From Candidatus Sulfuricurvum sp. RIFRC-1 (GTDB lineage Bacteria > Campylobacterota > Campylobacteria > Campylobacterales > Sulfurimonadaceae): DNA of 64,000 nucleotides. Positions 16,920 to 27,869 of the stretch are shown here, in pieces. Numbering within the stretch: the first letter of the stretch is position 1; each line of letters begins with the position of its first letter. The notes under the pieces are model-generated. The model was not told the DNA's origin, searched no databases, and was given only the letters and a program-made list of their open reading frames with translations. Position numbers and translations under genes: made by a program. The stretch is taken from contig NC_020505.1 of assembly GCF_000310245.1 (NCBI RefSeq), forward strand, positions 952,001-1,016,000. Direction: 5' to 3'.

Positions 16920-18328
16920 TGCGCTTTAACCAAATCATCCAATGTACTGGTAAGGGCACCGAGTTTATTGGTCACTTCGAGATATTCGAGCTCATGAATT
17001 GAATCGGCAACAACCCCTGCACCTGCTTGCAAGATGACAAAATCGGGTTTAATCAGGGCGGTACGTATCGTAATAGCACTGTCCATGTTGCCGTCAAATC
17101 CGAAATACCCGATGGTACCGCTGTAAAACCCCCGCTTTACCCCTTCAAACTCTGCAATCAGCTCCATTGCCCGAATTTTCGGTGCACCTGTCATTGTACC
17201 GGCAGTAAATGTTGCGGCAAGGAGATCAAACATATCTTTGTTATCGGCGATTTGAGCATGAACATCGGAGACAATATGCATCACGTGCGAATAGCGCTCG
17301 ACATGCATCATCTCCTCGACCCGTACGGTTCCGGTTTTAGCCACCCGTCCGACATCGTTACGACCCAAATCGATCAGCATTAAATGCTCGGAGAGCTCTT
17401 TGGGATCAGAGAGAAGCTCTTCTTCGAGTTCCAGATCGCGTTGAGCTGTTCCACCGCGTTTACGGGTTCCGGCGATCGGTCGGAGCAAGATGTCTCCGTC
17501 ACTTAAGCGCACCATCACTTCAGGGGAACTTCCGACAATGCTGAAATCTTCGTATTCCATTAAATACATATAAGGGGATGGGTTTTTGAGACGTAAAACA
17601 CGATAAAAACTAAACGGATCAACCTGAGCATGGCGGATATAGCGGTTGGTCATGAGGATCTGAAAGACATCACCGCTGAGGATCATTTTTTTGGATTCAT
17701 CGACCATAGAGAAAAATTTTTCTTTGGTAAAGATGAACTCTCCACCCTTATCATTCTCGATTGTCTTGAGCGGTGTATAGTGATAGGGTGATTTAAGTGA
17801 GGTTTCAATCTCTTCAAAACGCCGAATTATTGAATCAACGCAGCTAAGCATCGTAATAGTTGCATTTTTATGGGAAACAACAAGGGCAAGTTTCGGGAGG
17901 ATCAGATCCATATCGGGGATATGGGTTTGATCGGTAAGATTGTTCATTGAATCTTCAAGAACATGTTCAAAAACTTGCACCATATCGTATCCGATGTAGC
18001 CGATAAATCCGTCGATGTAACCGACACCCAGTTCACGCGCACGTTCACGATACGCAGATTGATCAAGTTTGTGATAATACTCTTTTAAAAAATCAAAAGG
18101 GGAGACATCAAGACGATTTGTATGACCTTGAATATCAGTATAAGTGGTTATTTTATCGCCATAAGTGATACGTTCACGTGCACCGATAATGATAATAGTA
18201 TAGTTTCCTGCACTGTTTCCGGCACTTTCAAGTAAAAAGGTGACTTCTAAGGGGAAAAGGCTTTTAGCCTTTTCATAGACGGCGATGGGGGCGAATTGAT
18301 CGAGAGAAAAATGGCGTGAAGATATCAC
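16916..18328 (-). CDS. trpE: Anthranilate synthase component I
   Basis: 470 residues. The N-terminal half carries FLLESAG, matching the tryptophan-binding LLES motif that separates TrpE from PabB; the C-terminal chorismate-binding domain shows PIAGTRKRG, DLGRNDVGRV and GTMTGAPKIRAME. Makes anthranilate from chorismate with a glutaminase partner, which is not in the window. PabB is the alternative but less likely. Placement next to aroE suggests shared expression of aromatic pathway genes. Confidence 0.87.
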   Translation of the reverse strand: MISSRHFSLDQFAPIAVYEKAKSLFPLEVTFLLESAGNSAGNYTIIIIGARERITYGDKITTYTDIQGHTNRLDVSPFDFLKEYYHKLDQSAYRERARELGVGYIDGFIGYIGYDMVQVFEHVLEDSMNNLTDQTHIPDMDLILPKLALVVSHKNATITMLSCVDSIIRRFEEIETSLKSPYHYTPLKTIENDKGGEFIFTKEKFFSMVDESKKMILSGDVFQILMTNRYIRHAQVDPFSFYRVLRLKNPSPYMYLMEYEDFSIVGSSPEVMVRLSDGDILLRPIAGTRKRGGTAQRDLELEEELLSDPKELSEHLMLIDLGRNDVGRVAKTGTVRVEEMMHVERYSHVMHIVSDVHAQIADNKDMFDLLAATFTAGTMTGAPKIRAMELIAEFEGVKRGFYSGTIGYFGFDGNMDSAITIRTALIKPDFVILQAGAGVVADSIHELEYLEVTNKLGALTSTLDDLVKAQ

Positions 18329-18329
18329 C

Positions 18330-19280
18330 TTATCCCTTTGTTATGTATGCATTAGATTCAATGTTGCGTTTTACGGTTCCGAGAACATCCCGTGCCGCTT
18401 TTTCACCTTGGAACGGCCCAATCATGACTTTGGTCATTGACCCGCTTGGTGAAGTGATGTATTTCAGACCGCTCGCATTGAGGCGATCAAATAAAGCTTT
18501 ATTCGGCTCTTTACTGAAAGATCCTACTTGGATGTAATAGGTTCCTTCGGTTGAGGCGGCTTTAGCAGCAGGTTTTGCAACCGGCTCAACTGCCGTTTTT
18601 TCAGCGGTTTTTTGTACCGGAGCAGCAGCTGCTTTTACCGGAGTGGTTGCAGGTTTCACTGCCGGTTTTGGTTCCGTTGCAACTTTTTTAGGCTCTGAGG
18701 GTTTTACCGATTTAATGGTTGGTGTATTAACAACACTCGGGACAGCTTTAACAGGTTCTGCTCGCACCGTTTTAGGTTCCGGTTGAGCTTTTACCGGAAC
18801 GGCAACGGCTTTTACCGATACCGGTTGAGGTTGTGCTTTTGGAACCGTTGTAACTACGGCTGGTGCAGTCGTCGTGAGCGGCTTGGCTTGTTGTACAGGA
18901 ACATTTTGCTGAGCAGTTACAGGTGCTGATGAAGGTTGAGCAGCTGTTGCGCTTGAGGGAGCATTCTGGAATGACTCTTGTTTGATCTTTTGGGCGATTT
19001 GTCCTAAATCTTGGGAAGCACTTTCATTGCCGCCTTCTTGGATCACTTCTACCGGTTCAAAAAGAGGGTCATCGATCACTTCAGTCGGTGATGAAGGCTC
19101 AGGTGGAACTGCCGCTTGCGGCGCTCGCTCATCGCTTTCACTTTTGAGTGAGTTCATAATGACCAAAACAATGATTAAAATCAAGGTAAGTGCAGCAATT
19201 GCTAACAAAAGTTTTTTGGTACTTGAGCCCGATCCGCTTTTATTGAGGATGATGTCGTTGAGTTCGTTTTTTTCTTCCAT
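18330..19280 (-). CDS. SPOR domain membrane protein
   Basis: 316 residues. A cytoplasmic N-terminal stretch is followed by one transmembrane helix (about 24-43), a long low-complexity periplasmic linker rich in proline, alanine, valine and lysine (about 60-240), and a C-terminal SPOR domain (YYIQVGSFSKEPNKALFDRL to the end). SPOR domains bind denuded septal peptidoglycan, so a role in cell division is likely. The linker has repeated PVKA/PAKP units. Confidence 0.88.
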   Translation of the reverse strand: MEEKNELNDIILNKSGSGSSTKKLLLAIAALTLILIIVLVIMNSLKSESDERAPQAAVPPEPSSPTEVIDDPLFEPVEVIQEGGNESASQDLGQIAQKIKQESFQNAPSSATAAQPSSAPVTAQQNVPVQQAKPLTTTAPAVVTTVPKAQPQPVSVKAVAVPVKAQPEPKTVRAEPVKAVPSVVNTPTIKSVKPSEPKKVATEPKPAVKPATTPVKAAAAPVQKTAEKTAVEPVAKPAAKAASTEGTYYIQVGSFSKEPNKALFDRLNASGLKYITSPSGSMTKVMIGPFQGEKAARDVLGTVKRNIESNAYITKG

Positions 19281-19304
19281 TGTGTATCCTTTGGATGGCT
19301 TTGC

Positions 19305-19853
19305 TTACATGTGCTTCGACCACGAAGCTCCACGCTCTTTTGCGTAAACCTCGTAGGGAAGATTGAGAATATTGTATTCCATTGGCAAATCGAGCGTTGG
19401 AAACATTCGCCACTGTTTTGGTTGTTTTGCGGCTAATTTCATGGAAATCATTTTACCCAGTTGATTGGCTTCTTGTAAAGTCGTATGCCCTTTATGGATA
19501 TAAACATGCAGGTGTCCCGGTGTTTTTGTCTCAAAAGCGGTAAAATTGATAAATCCCTCTTCACGAAGAAGGAGTTGGGTTTTGTGGTAAAAACGCTGAG
19601 GATCGTTGCCGTTGTAATCGATAACGATATTTTCTACTTTGTCGAATTTATTAATCAAAGAGTGGGCAACGGTAATCTGCTTTTTGAGATGTTGATCAAT
19701 AATGGTTTGGGTCAGAGATTTATCAATTTTTTCGTATTTATTAAAAAAAGTACGCCCTTTAAAATCGAGTTTATCAACAACATTATCATGTTTCAGCCAG
19801 TAATGATCTGAAATCATTTTGATCAGTTTCATATCCATCGATGTCATGGGCAC
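19305..19853 (-). CDS. DUF1882 domain protein (Campylobacterota-specific)
   Basis: 182 residues with no signal or membrane segment. I recognise it as the DUF1882 protein found between glyA and the SPOR gene in Campylobacter and Helicobacter. Notable are HLHVYIHKGHTTLQEANQLGK and the tryptophan-rich QWRMFPTLDLPMEYNILNLP. Its function is unknown; the AEP/primase-like feel of the HVYIHKGH segment is not enough to assign a fold. Confidence 0.75.
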   Translation of the reverse strand: MPMTSMDMKLIKMISDHYWLKHDNVVDKLDFKGRTFFNKYEKIDKSLTQTIIDQHLKKQITVAHSLINKFDKVENIVIDYNGNDPQRFYHKTQLLLREEGFINFTAFETKTPGHLHVYIHKGHTTLQEANQLGKMISMKLAAKQPKQWRMFPTLDLPMEYNILNLPYEVYAKERGASWSKHM

Positions 19854-19862
19854 TACCTCTTA

Positions 19863-21110
19863 TTAATACGTAGATTGTTGATAGATAACAAAGTTTTTAG
19901 CTAATGCTTTCAACTCTTCTTTGATAGCGGCTTGTTTAGCTTCGTTTTCAATATCATCCAAAACATCGGCAATACGGTTGGCGATGAGTTCGAACTCTTT
20001 CTCTTTCATACCGCGTGAAGTTAACGCAGGACTTCCGATACGGACCCCTGAAGTCACAAACGGAGAACGTGTTTCACCCGGAACAGTATTTTTATTAACC
20101 GTAATTCCGGCTCGTCCAAGGGCTGCATCGGCTTCTTTGCCGCTGAACGGTTTATTCAAGAACGACACCAAGATGAGATGGTTATCGGTTCCGTCACTGA
20201 CGATATCATAGCCGCGTTTCATTAACACGTCCGCAAGAACGGCAGCATTTACTTTGACCTGTTTGGCGTATATTTTCCATTCAGGAGAGAGATTAAATTT
20301 AAATCCAACCGCTTTTGCCGCGATAACGTGAACCAACGGTCCACCTTGAAGAGCAGGGAAGATCGCAGAGTTAATTTTTTTCGCAATTTCCTCGTCGTTC
20401 GTCATGATCATACCGCCGCGAGGACCAGCGAGGGTTTTGTGTGTCGTTGTTGTTACAACATCCGCGTAAGGGAATGGGCTTGGATGCTCACCCGCACATA
20501 CAAGACCGGCAATATGCGCGATATCGGCGAATAAAATTGCTCCAACGGCATCAGCGATTTCACGGAACTTAGCAAAATCGATTTCACGAGCGTAAGCTGA
20601 AGCACCGCACACGATGATTTTTGGTTGAACGATTTTAGCGATGTCCATAACACGCTCATAATTGATACGACCGTCAAGCTCTACACCGTAGGAAAAACTG
20701 TGGTAGTTTTTACCTGAAAAACTTACTTTTGAACCGTGAGTCAAGTGTCCGCCGTGGCTGAGATCCATACCGAGAAGTTTGTCTCCGGCTTGAAGTAATG
20801 CCGCATAGACCGCACCGTTTGCCGATGAACCTGAGTGGGGCTGAACATTGGCAAATTTACAACCGAAGAGTTCACACGCACGATCAATCGCCAGTTGCTC
20901 AACACCGTCTGCGTATTCACATCCGCCGTAGTAACGTTTTGCGGGATACCCTTCAGCGTATTTGTTCGTGAATACCGATCCCATCGCTTCCATGACGGCA
21001 GGAAGGGTAAAGTTTTCAGATGCGATCATCTCTAAATGATCGGTTTGACGTTCGAGCTCTTGCTCACATAGGGTATAAATTTCGTTATCGAATTCTTTGA
21101 GGAAACTCAT
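19863..21110 (-). CDS. glyA: Serine hydroxymethyltransferase
   Basis: 415 residues, standard length. PLP-lysine motif [32 protein letters not shown] at the N-terminus and [18 protein letters not shown] are all diagnostic. It converts serine to glycine with one-carbon transfer to tetrahydrofolate. It overlaps the lysS stop by 4 bp, in the conserved lysS-glyA order. Confidence 0.98.
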   Translation of the reverse strand: MSFLKEFDNEIYTLCEQELERQTDHLEMIASENFTLPAVMEAMGSVFTNKYAEGYPAKRYYGGCEYADGVEQLAIDRACELFGCKFANVQPHSGSSANGAVYAALLQAGDKLLGMDLSHGGHLTHGSKVSFSGKNYHSFSYGVELDGRINYERVMDIAKIVQPKIIVCGASAYAREIDFAKFREIADAVGAILFADIAHIAGLVCAGEHPSPFPYADVVTTTTHKTLAGPRGGMIMTNDEEIAKKINSAIFPALQGGPLVHVIAAKAVGFKFNLSPEWKIYAKQVKVNAAVLADVLMKRGYDIVSDGTDNHLILVSFLNKPFSGKEADAALGRAGITVNKNTVPGETRSPFVTSGVRIGSPALTSRGMKEKEFELIANRIADVLDDIENEAKQAAIKEELKALAKNFVIYQQSTY

Positions 21111-22624
21111 TCTTCTTCTCCATTGTGGTTTTGGTTGGTTTGGTGTGGTTTCATTGCCGGGAAAAGTAATACATCCCGGATTGAGTGTTGGTTGGTCAGC
21201 ATCATAACAAGACGATCAATCCCGATCCCTTGTCCTGCAGTAGGAGCCATACCGTAGCTGAGGGCGATCACGAAATCTTCGTCCATCTCATGGGCTTCAT
21301 CATCCCCTGAGTCTTTAGCGGCCATTTGTCCTTCAAAACGTTCCAACTGATCGACCGGGTCGTTCAGCTCACTGAATGCATTGGCAATCTCACGTCCCGC
21401 GATGAACAGCTCGAAACGATCCGTTAGTTCAGGGCGCTCATCATTGCGGCGAGCAAGCGGTGAAATTTCCACCGGATAGTGGGTGATAAAGGTCGGATTG
21501 ATCAGTTTGGCTTCAACGAACTCATCGAACAGTTCCCCTTGGAGTTGACCAAGATTCATACCCGCATTGGCTTCGAGGTTTTTGGATTTCAAAAATGCCA
21601 AAATAGCTTCTTTATCGTTGACAATCTCTTCTGGAACTCCGCCGATGAGAGTGAGACTTTTGACGAGTTCGATTTCACTAAACTGATCAAAATCGACTTC
21701 CAAATCGCCATAGGGAAGACGTTTAGGGAGGTCAAGATGATCAAACAGATATTCAAAATACTCTTTGGTAATAACAATCAAATCTTTATAGGTTTTAAAT
21801 GCCCAATAAAACTCGATGGAAGTGAATTCAGGGTTATGGGTCGCATCCATCCCCTCATTTCGGAAATTACGGTTGATCTCAAATACCGCTTCAAATCCCC
21901 CAACGATCAGACGTTTTAGATAAAGCTCTGGTGCAATCCGTAAATAGCGATCAATCCCGAGGGCATTGTGATGGGTAACAAAAGGTTTTGCATTGGCACC
22001 GCCTGCGATAGGGTGCATCATCGGTGTTTCGACCTCTAAGAACCCCTTGTCTTCAAAAAATCGGCGAGTTAAACTGATTACTTTAGAGCGGATATGAAAC
22101 GTTTTACGTACTTCCGAATTCATAATAAGATCAAGATAGCGTTGACGGTATCGCATCTCTTTGTCTTGAATCCCATGAAATTTCTCAGGGAGTGGAGAGA
22201 TCGCTTTGGTAAGGATGGTAAGTTTATCGGCATGAAGTGAGAGTTCACCTTGCTGTGTTACAAACGGATACCCGCTTACCTCGATGATGTCACCCACTTC
22301 GATCAATTTTTTAAAGACATCATTGTAAAAATTTTCAGGCAAATTATCACGGGCAACATAGATTTGGAGCATACCGCTTTCGTCTTCGATTTTGAGAAAG
22401 CTTGCTTTCCCCATGAGTCGATAAAGTTTGATCCGTCCTGCTACCGTGTAATGGCGATGTTCATCCCGTTTTTCTTCGATTTGAAACAAATCGGAGTTAA
22501 CATTGTGAAATTTATCGATGGTTGTATTACGGCATGAATTATTTGCATAAGGATCAATACCGATTGCTCTCAGTGCATCGGCTTTTTCGATTCGTTGTTG
22601 TACGTATTGATTTTCAAATACCAA
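21107..22624 (-). CDS. lysS: Lysyl-tRNA synthetase (class II)
   Basis: 505 residues. N-terminal OB-fold anticodon-binding domain (about 60-165), class II motif 1 region, motif 2 [23 protein letters not shown] and motif 3 [13 protein letters not shown]. It charges tRNA-Lys. Placed between fur and glyA, as in Campylobacter. Confidence 0.98.
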   Translation of the reverse strand: MVFENQYVQQRIEKADALRAIGIDPYANNSCRNTTIDKFHNVNSDLFQIEEKRDEHRHYTVAGRIKLYRLMGKASFLKIEDESGMLQIYVARDNLPENFYNDVFKKLIEVGDIIEVSGYPFVTQQGELSLHADKLTILTKAISPLPEKFHGIQDKEMRYRQRYLDLIMNSEVRKTFHIRSKVISLTRRFFEDKGFLEVETPMMHPIAGGANAKPFVTHHNALGIDRYLRIAPELYLKRLIVGGFEAVFEINRNFRNEGMDATHNPEFTSIEFYWAFKTYKDLIVITKEYFEYLFDHLDLPKRLPYGDLEVDFDQFSEIELVKSLTLIGGVPEEIVNDKEAILAFLKSKNLEANAGMNLGQLQGELFDEFVEAKLINPTFITHYPVEISPLARRNDERPELTDRFELFIAGREIANAFSELNDPVDQLERFEGQMAAKDSGDDEAHEMDEDFVIALSYGMAPTAGQGIGIDRLVMMLTNQHSIRDVLLFPAMKPHQTNQNHNGEEE

Positions 22625-22647
22625 TGGGTTTCCTTTCTTAATGTATG

Positions 22648-23130
22648 TTATTTTTTAGGGTTTGTTTGACAGTTATTGCAAATTCCGTAAATCTGCATTG
22701 AGTGCTCTTGCATTACAAAACCCAGTGCTTCGGTAATTTGCTTTTGACGTTGTTCGATCTCTTCATCCACAAATTCGGTAATGGCTCCGCATTTAGTACA
22801 AATAACATGGTCATGGTGATCTTTCGCCCCTAACTCATATTTTTTTCCCTGCGCACCGAAAGAGAGGGATGTTACCATATCCGATTCTTCGAGAAGGGAT
22901 AACGTTCGATAAACGGTAGCAATACCGGTGTTGAGATCAGGATGCTTTTGTTGGATCAGATGGTGAAGACCCTCAGGTGTCAGGTGCTCATCGGAGTTGT
23001 AAAGCATCTCTAAAATCACTTCGCGTTGAATGGTGAACTTTAACCCATTGGCTTTTAAGAGCTGTTTGAAATCCGTTAACAGTTTGTTGTATTCAATCGT
23101 ACGTTCGGTAAAATCAGTATATGGACTCAT
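22648..23130 (-). CDS. fur: Ferric uptake regulator Fur
   Basis: 160 residues. Winged helix DNA-binding domain ([12 protein letters not shown]...[14 protein letters not shown]), regulatory metal site [10 protein letters not shown] and a second cysteine pair CNNC at the C-terminus (structural zinc). It has an N-terminal extension of about 20 residues before the first helix, as in Campylobacter and Helicobacter Fur. Second Fur-family gene of the window after the PerR-like one at 26289; position before lysS marks this as the true Fur. Confidence 0.93.
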   Translation of the reverse strand: MSPYTDFTERTIEYNKLLTDFKQLLKANGLKFTIQREVILEMLYNSDEHLTPEGLHHLIQQKHPDLNTGIATVYRTLSLLEESDMVTSLSFGAQGKKYELGAKDHHDHVICTKCGAITEFVDEEIEQRQKQITEALGFVMQEHSMQIYGICNNCQTNPKK

Positions 23131-23133
23131 AAA

Positions 23134-23718
23134 TTATTTCCCCTTTTTAGAATCGGAAGTCGATGGATCTTTTTCAACATCTGAACGATTGTCATCACTT
23201 TCGTTATCATCACCCATGAGTGAAGTGACATCTTCGGTTTCGATATGCAAAATAAAATCTCCGGTTGCAAACATCGGCTCATAGAAAAAACTGTCGGCCA
23301 TTTTTTCTCCAAAATTTTCCCGAATCGCAGTGACGCTAAAAAGAGCATAAACAATGATGGAAAGGATGAAGAAAAACTTGCTGCTTCCGATAACAAAGCC
23401 CAAAATACGATCAAGCGGACCCAAACCGCTGAGAGTACTGAGTTTTTTAAATCCTGCTCCTAATGCGACCATTAAGAGCCAAAAGATACCCAACGCAAAA
23501 ATAAAACCGACTAAATTAACGGCGGTGGCTGTTTCAAAATGAAAGAGCGTATCACTTAAGATTTTTCCGATCAATCCGCCAAGATGAGAAGCGACAAAAA
23601 CCCCCCCCACTATACCTGCCAAACCGAAAACTTCTTTGGAAAAACCGTTTAAAAGCCCTTTCAGCCCTAAAAGTAAAACGATTGATCCCACCGCAACGTC
23701 AAAATAATTCAAATCCAT
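23134..23718 (-). CDS. cvpA: CvpA family membrane protein
   Basis: 194 residues. Four hydrophobic helices (about 5-22, 28-47, 64-88, 103-125) with the CvpA opening FDVAVGSIVLLLGLKGLLNGFSKE; the last 30 residues are charged and cytoplasmic-looking. CvpA was named from colicin V production; the role in other bacteria is membrane homeostasis or unknown. It ends 4 bp before fur and abuts the GGDEF gene. Confidence 0.87.
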   Translation of the reverse strand: MDLNYFDVAVGSIVLLLGLKGLLNGFSKEVFGLAGIVGGVFVASHLGGLIGKILSDTLFHFETATAVNLVGFIFALGIFWLLMVALGAGFKKLSTLSGLGPLDRILGFVIGSSKFFFILSIIVYALFSVTAIRENFGEKMADSFFYEPMFATGDFILHIETEDVTSLMGDDNESDDNRSDVEKDPSTSDSKKGK

Positions 23719-24647
23719 TAAAGCTCCATTTCCAAGCGGTCTTTACCGTTATTTTTCGCCCGATAGAGGGCTTTATCTGAACGATCAATAATCGCATCGA
23801 TTGAGTCAGCTGTGATCACTTTTGTCAAACCGATACTGAGTGTAACCGGTATTTGTTGATTCTGAAACAGCGGTTTGTTATTGCGACAGAGGCTAAGAAG
23901 CCGCTCAGCGACCAGTTTTGCACCTTCCAAATCGGTACGGTTGAGAACAATAATAAATTCTTCTCCTCCAAAGCGGTATACTCGATCACCATCGCGAAGG
24001 GCTTTTTTAAAGAGTTTGGCGATAAAAATCAGAACCTTGTCTCCGGCGACATGACCGAAGCGGTCATTGATCTGCTTAAAGTTATCCAAATCAATCATCA
24101 AGACAAAAATTTCAAAATCAAGGATTCCTTTTTCAAGGATAACTTTTAGATGTTCTTGAAGTGCATAACGGTTGTAGACTTTTGTGAGGGGATCAAGAGA
24201 TGTTTTTAGTTCTAATGTTTTTACTTGTTCCAAAAGACCGTGTATAACTTCGTTAGCACGGGATACTTCGTCACTGAGATGATTTTGTATATCGCTGAAC
24301 TTTTCACTGATTTTTCCGAAATCGATGAGGGTTGACCCCGCCGTTTCATTCAGTAATTCAGCTTGCCTCTCACTAATTTCTTCGATTTTTTCATTGGTGC
24401 GCGAATACGATTCGATACTTTTTTGTGCGATCTCTTTGTACTCTTCGCTTGTCGTGTTACGATAGGCTAAAAGATCAAATTCACCCGATGCATAAGCATC
24501 CAGAACTTCATGGGTTGCGGTAGCGATGAGTTCGGCAAATTCTGCCGGATCTATCGTTGCTTGCCGGTTGCTAAGTGACTCTAATTGGACAGAGAGCTCT
24601 TTGCAAAAATAGATTAGTAAAGGGTTAACTTGGTTGGTATCCACCAT
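23718..24647 (-). CDS. Diguanylate cyclase (GGDEF domain)
   Basis: About 309 residues from the ATG at 24647, preferred because AAGG lies directly upstream; an ATG at 24659 would add four residues. The N-terminal half is helical and coiled-coil-like (about 60-150) with no membrane segment; the C-terminal GGDEF domain has the active-site variant GGEEF and the metal-binding LIDLDNFKQIND. The enzyme would make cyclic di-GMP from GTP in the cytoplasm. No RxxD inhibitory site is clear. Input signal unknown. Confidence 0.88.
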   Translation of the reverse strand: MVDTNQVNPLLIYFCKELSVQLESLSNRQATIDPAEFAELIATATHEVLDAYASGEFDLLAYRNTTSEEYKEIAQKSIESYSRTNEKIEEISERQAELLNETAGSTLIDFGKISEKFSDIQNHLSDEVSRANEVIHGLLEQVKTLELKTSLDPLTKVYNRYALQEHLKVILEKGILDFEIFVLMIDLDNFKQINDRFGHVAGDKVLIFIAKLFKKALRDGDRVYRFGGEEFIIVLNRTDLEGAKLVAERLLSLCRNNKPLFQNQQIPVTLSIGLTKVITADSIDAIIDRSDKALYRAKNNGKDRLEMEL

Positions 24648-24855
24648 ATTACCTTGCATTGCATGTATTTTGAGATGTTTGAAAAACTCTTTCCAAATCG
24701 TTGAAAAAGGGTGAAATAGAACTCTCTAAATGTAATGCCATTATACTTTTTCAAACATAAATCTAACTTTTGCTTCACCCAATCAGTCCTCTTTTAGGAT
24801 AAAAGGATAAAATTCGTCCATTAACAATATGGTGCGAGAGCACGCAGGAGATGAT

Positions 24856-26202
24856 ATGAGCACATGGAGCCGATCAAGCTGGAGAGAAAAACCGATTAAG
24901 CAGCAGCCTACTTATCCCGATCAAGGGATTTTGGAAGAGGTTGAATCAAAGCTTCGTAATTATCCTCCACTTGTTTTTGCGGGCGAAGCACGTACACTCA
25001 AGAAAAATTTAGCGGATGTGTGTGATGGGAAAGCGTTTTTGCTCCAAGGGGGAGATTGCGCCGAGAGTTTTTCAGAATTCCATGCCCACAATATTCGTGA
25101 TACGTTTAAAGTCATGATGCAAATGGCGGTAGTAATGACCTTTGCCGGAGGTGCTCCGGTGGTTAAAGTGGGGCGTTTAGGAGGACAGTTTGCCAAACCT
25201 CGCTCTTCGGATACCGAAACGATAGAGGGTATTACTCTTCCGAGTTATCGTGGAGATATTATCAACGGTGTTGATTTCAATGCACAAGCGCGTATTCCTG
25301 ACCCTCAGCGTATGGTTCAAGCCTATAACCAATCTGCGGCTACTTTGAATCTTCTTCGCGCATTTGCTTCGGGCGGTTTAGCTGATTTGCACCAAGTTCA
25401 TGCATGGAATTTAGGGTTTGTCGGACAAAATGAGATGACCAAAAAATACGATGAACTTTCCCGTCAAATCGATGATTCACTTCGCTTTATGGCGGCTTGC
25501 GGGATCACCTCCGACAACTACCGTACGTTACGTGAAACCGATTTTTATACTTCGCATGAAGCATTGTTACTGAGCTATGAAGAGGCATTTACGCGTCAAG
25601 ATTCATTGACCGGTGAATGGTACGATGTATCCTCACATATGCTTTGGATCGGCGATCGCACCCGTCAGCTGGACGGAGCACATGTCGAATTTATGCGCGG
25701 TATCAATAATCCTATCGGTGTCAAAGCGGGGCCGTCGATGGACCCGGAAGATTTGATCCGATTATGTGATATCCTCAATCCGAACAATGAAGCAGGACGC
25801 TTGAATGTCATCGTCCGTATGGGTGCGGATAAAGTAGGCGATGGAATGCCTGCCTTGATCCGTGCGATCGAGAGAGAAGGTAAAAAAGTATTGTGGAGTT
25901 GTGACCCGATGCACGGTAATACAATCACAAGCAATGGCTATAAAACTCGTCCGGTCGATTCGATTCTAACTGAGATGAAACAGTTCTTTCAAGTCCATAA
26001 AGCTGAGGGGACATACGCAGGCGGTGTGCATTTGGAGATGACGGGGAAAAACGTCACAGAGTGTCTCGGAGGTTCATTTGAAATTACTTCAGAAAATCTC
26101 AAAAGCCGTTACCACACCCATTGTGATCCGCGTCTTAATGCAGACCAATCGTTAGAATTGGCTTTCTTGATCGCTGATACGCTCAAAGAAGCGCATCGTT
26201 AA
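24856..26202 (+). CDS. aroG: 3-deoxy-7-phosphoheptulonate synthase, class II
   Basis: 448 residues from the ATG at 24856, preceded by AGGAG; an upstream in-frame GTG/ATG at 24829 has no ribosome site. Class II (plant-type) DAHP synthase motifs: [39 protein letters not shown], and CDPMHGNT. It condenses phosphoenolpyruvate with erythrose 4-phosphate, the first step to chorismate, feeding the aroE and trpE products nearby. Confidence 0.95.
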   Translation: MSTWSRSSWREKPIKQQPTYPDQGILEEVESKLRNYPPLVFAGEARTLKKNLADVCDGKAFLLQGGDCAESFSEFHAHNIRDTFKVMMQMAVVMTFAGGAPVVKVGRLGGQFAKPRSSDTETIEGITLPSYRGDIINGVDFNAQARIPDPQRMVQAYNQSAATLNLLRAFASGGLADLHQVHAWNLGFVGQNEMTKKYDELSRQIDDSLRFMAACGITSDNYRTLRETDFYTSHEALLLSYEEAFTRQDSLTGEWYDVSSHMLWIGDRTRQLDGAHVEFMRGINNPIGVKAGPSMDPEDLIRLCDILNPNNEAGRLNVIVRMGADKVGDGMPALIRAIEREGKKVLWSCDPMHGNTITSNGYKTRPVDSILTEMKQFFQVHKAEGTYAGGVHLEMTGKNVTECLGGSFEITSENLKSRYHTHCDPRLNADQSLELAFLIADTLKEAHR

Positions 26203-26207
26203 CCTCA

Positions 26208-26266
26208 CCGTTCGCCCTGAGCTTCGTCGAAGGGTGTTCATGGTTCGACCAGCTCACCACGAACGG
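26208..26266. repeat. Dispersed palindromic repeat, copy 1
   Basis: An imperfect 59-bp palindrome bounded by CCGTTCGCCCTGAGC and GCTCACCACGAACGG lies between the convergent aroG and PerR-like genes, where it could act as a bidirectional terminator. A second copy in opposite orientation is at 39949-40003. The core, with its CCCTGAGC, TTCGTCGAA/TTCGAC and GCTCACCACGAA pieces, matches a palindrome known to me as widespread in unrelated bacteria and often mis-translated as small proteins. Confidence 0.75.
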
Positions 26267-26288
26267 ATGAGAATACGCTCGTTCTTTT

Positions 26289-26693
26289 TTACTTCTTCTG
26301 ACACTCAGGGCACGTTCCCGAAATAACAATCGATACTTCATCTGCTGCATAGTGACTCAAATCCATCGATTTTTGAAGTAAAGAGGCCGGGTCAAAAGGT
26401 ATGTCTTTTAATTCACCGCAGCATTTGCACATGACATGCGCATGAGCTTCTTTCTCAATTTCATATTTGGTTTTTTGCCCCGGAATTTTTACTTCACGAA
26501 TCAGGCTGACATCCATCATCGTATGGACATTTTTATACAGAGTTGCTAATGATATTGAGGCAAATTTTTTGCGAATCGCTTGATACAGATCATCTATACT
26601 GATATGCCCTGAATGGTGCATAAGTTCAATAATTGCCATCCGTTGCGGTGTAGCTTTGAGCTGATGATGTTTGAGTAAATGTTCATGTTTCAT
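26289..26693 (-). CDS. perR: Fur family regulator, PerR-like
   Basis: 134 residues. Winged helix (ISIDDLYQAIRKKFASISLATLYKNVHTM), HVMCKCCGELK and a C-terminal CPEC pair supply the two structural-zinc cysteine pairs of the Fur superfamily. It is shorter than the fur gene at 22648 and lacks its N-terminal extension; similarity to Campylobacterota PerR is my best guess. PerR would sense peroxide through iron-bound histidine oxidation. Monocistronic. Confidence 0.72.
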   Translation of the reverse strand: MKHEHLLKHHQLKATPQRMAIIELMHHSGHISIDDLYQAIRKKFASISLATLYKNVHTMMDVSLIREVKIPGQKTKYEIEKEAHAHVMCKCCGELKDIPFDPASLLQKSMDLSHYAADEVSIVISGTCPECQKK

Positions 26694-26798
26694 AATTCAT
26701 GATTATAAACGATTATAGGTTCGATGTTCCATAAAAAAGAGGAGAAGAGCAGAGTGTTGAAATAAACTTTAAGAATTCCCCTCCATTGAGGGGAAATT

Positions 26799-27869
26799 TT
26801 AGAGGGATTCGATGACTCTCAGTAACTCATCGGGCTTATTGGAGTATTGCAACGCGATCTCTTTAGTGATCAGCTTTTTACGCAAAAATTCGACAATCTC
26901 TTGTGTTTGTGTTGTCATGCTTGTACCGGTTTGGTTGAGCTGCATTTGTGAATAGAGTTGATGTACTTTGTCCTCACGAATAAGATTCGAAATTGCAGGG
27001 TTGGTAATCATCAGTTCTTGCGCCGCAATACGACCGCCTCCGATTTTTGGGAGAAGCGCTTGAGAGATAACGGCGATCAATGAGGTTGAGAGCTGTGCTC
27101 GAACCTGCGGCTGCTCGTCTCCGCTGAAAACGTCGATAATACGGTTGATGGTTTGAGGTGCGGAGTTGGTATGGAGTGTTCCAAAAACCAGGTGACCGGT
27201 TTCTGCTGCGGTTAGTGCGGCAGTGATTGTCTCTTTATCCCGCATCTCCCCGATCAGGATAACGTCAGGGTCTTCACGAAGGGCATATTTGAGTGCGGCC
27301 GAGAAGCTTTTGGTATCGGTACCGATATTACGGTGAGAGAACAGCGATTTTTTATTGGTATGGACAAACTCAACGGGATCTTCAACGGTAATAATATGAC
27401 GGGCTTCATTGAGATTGATCTCATTGAGCATTGCCGCCAATGTGGTTGATTTACCGCTTCCGGTTGGTCCCGTTACGAGGATAAGCCCTTTTTCCCGTTT
27501 AATAAGCTCTTTAAATATTTTTTTTGCGTTCAAATCATCGAGTGAGGGGATAGTAACAGGGATAATACGAAAGGCGCATGCGATATCATCCATCGTTTTG
27601 TAGTAGTTGGCACGAAAGCGGCCGACATCAGGGATAACGATTGAAAAGTCAAGCTCATTAGCCTCTTCAAACGCTTTTTTTTGCTTTTCTGTGAGGAGGG
27701 AATAGCCCATCTCTTCAATATCACGGCCATCTAAAACGGGTAGATTAAGGGCAACGAGCCGCCCATCGATACGAATTTGGGGTTCAGAACGGCTAACGAG
27801 GTGAAGATCTGATGCTTTATACGCAACGACACTCTTGAGGAGTTTATAAATATCCAATGCTGCATTCAT
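26799..27869 (-). CDS. pilT: Type IV pilus retraction ATPase PilT
   Basis: 356 residues. Walker A GPTGSGKSTTL, Asp box TVEDPVEFVH, Walker B ALREDPDVILIGEMRD, His box TGHLVFGTLHTNSA and the PilT-specific AIRNLIRE-like motif (AISNLIREDK) near the C-terminus. It depolymerises pili for twitching. No other pilus gene is nearby. It overlaps the ArsC-like gene by 4 bp. Confidence 0.92.
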   Translation of the reverse strand: MNAALDIYKLLKSVVAYKASDLHLVSRSEPQIRIDGRLVALNLPVLDGRDIEEMGYSLLTEKQKKAFEEANELDFSIVIPDVGRFRANYYKTMDDIACAFRIIPVTIPSLDDLNAKKIFKELIKREKGLILVTGPTGSGKSTTLAAMLNEINLNEARHIITVEDPVEFVHTNKKSLFSHRNIGTDTKSFSAALKYALREDPDVILIGEMRDKETITAALTAAETGHLVFGTLHTNSAPQTINRIIDVFSGDEQPQVRAQLSTSLIAVISQALLPKIGGGRIAAQELMITNPAISNLIREDKVHQLYSQMQLNQTGTSMTTQTQEIVEFLRKKLITKEIALQYSNKPDELLRVIESL

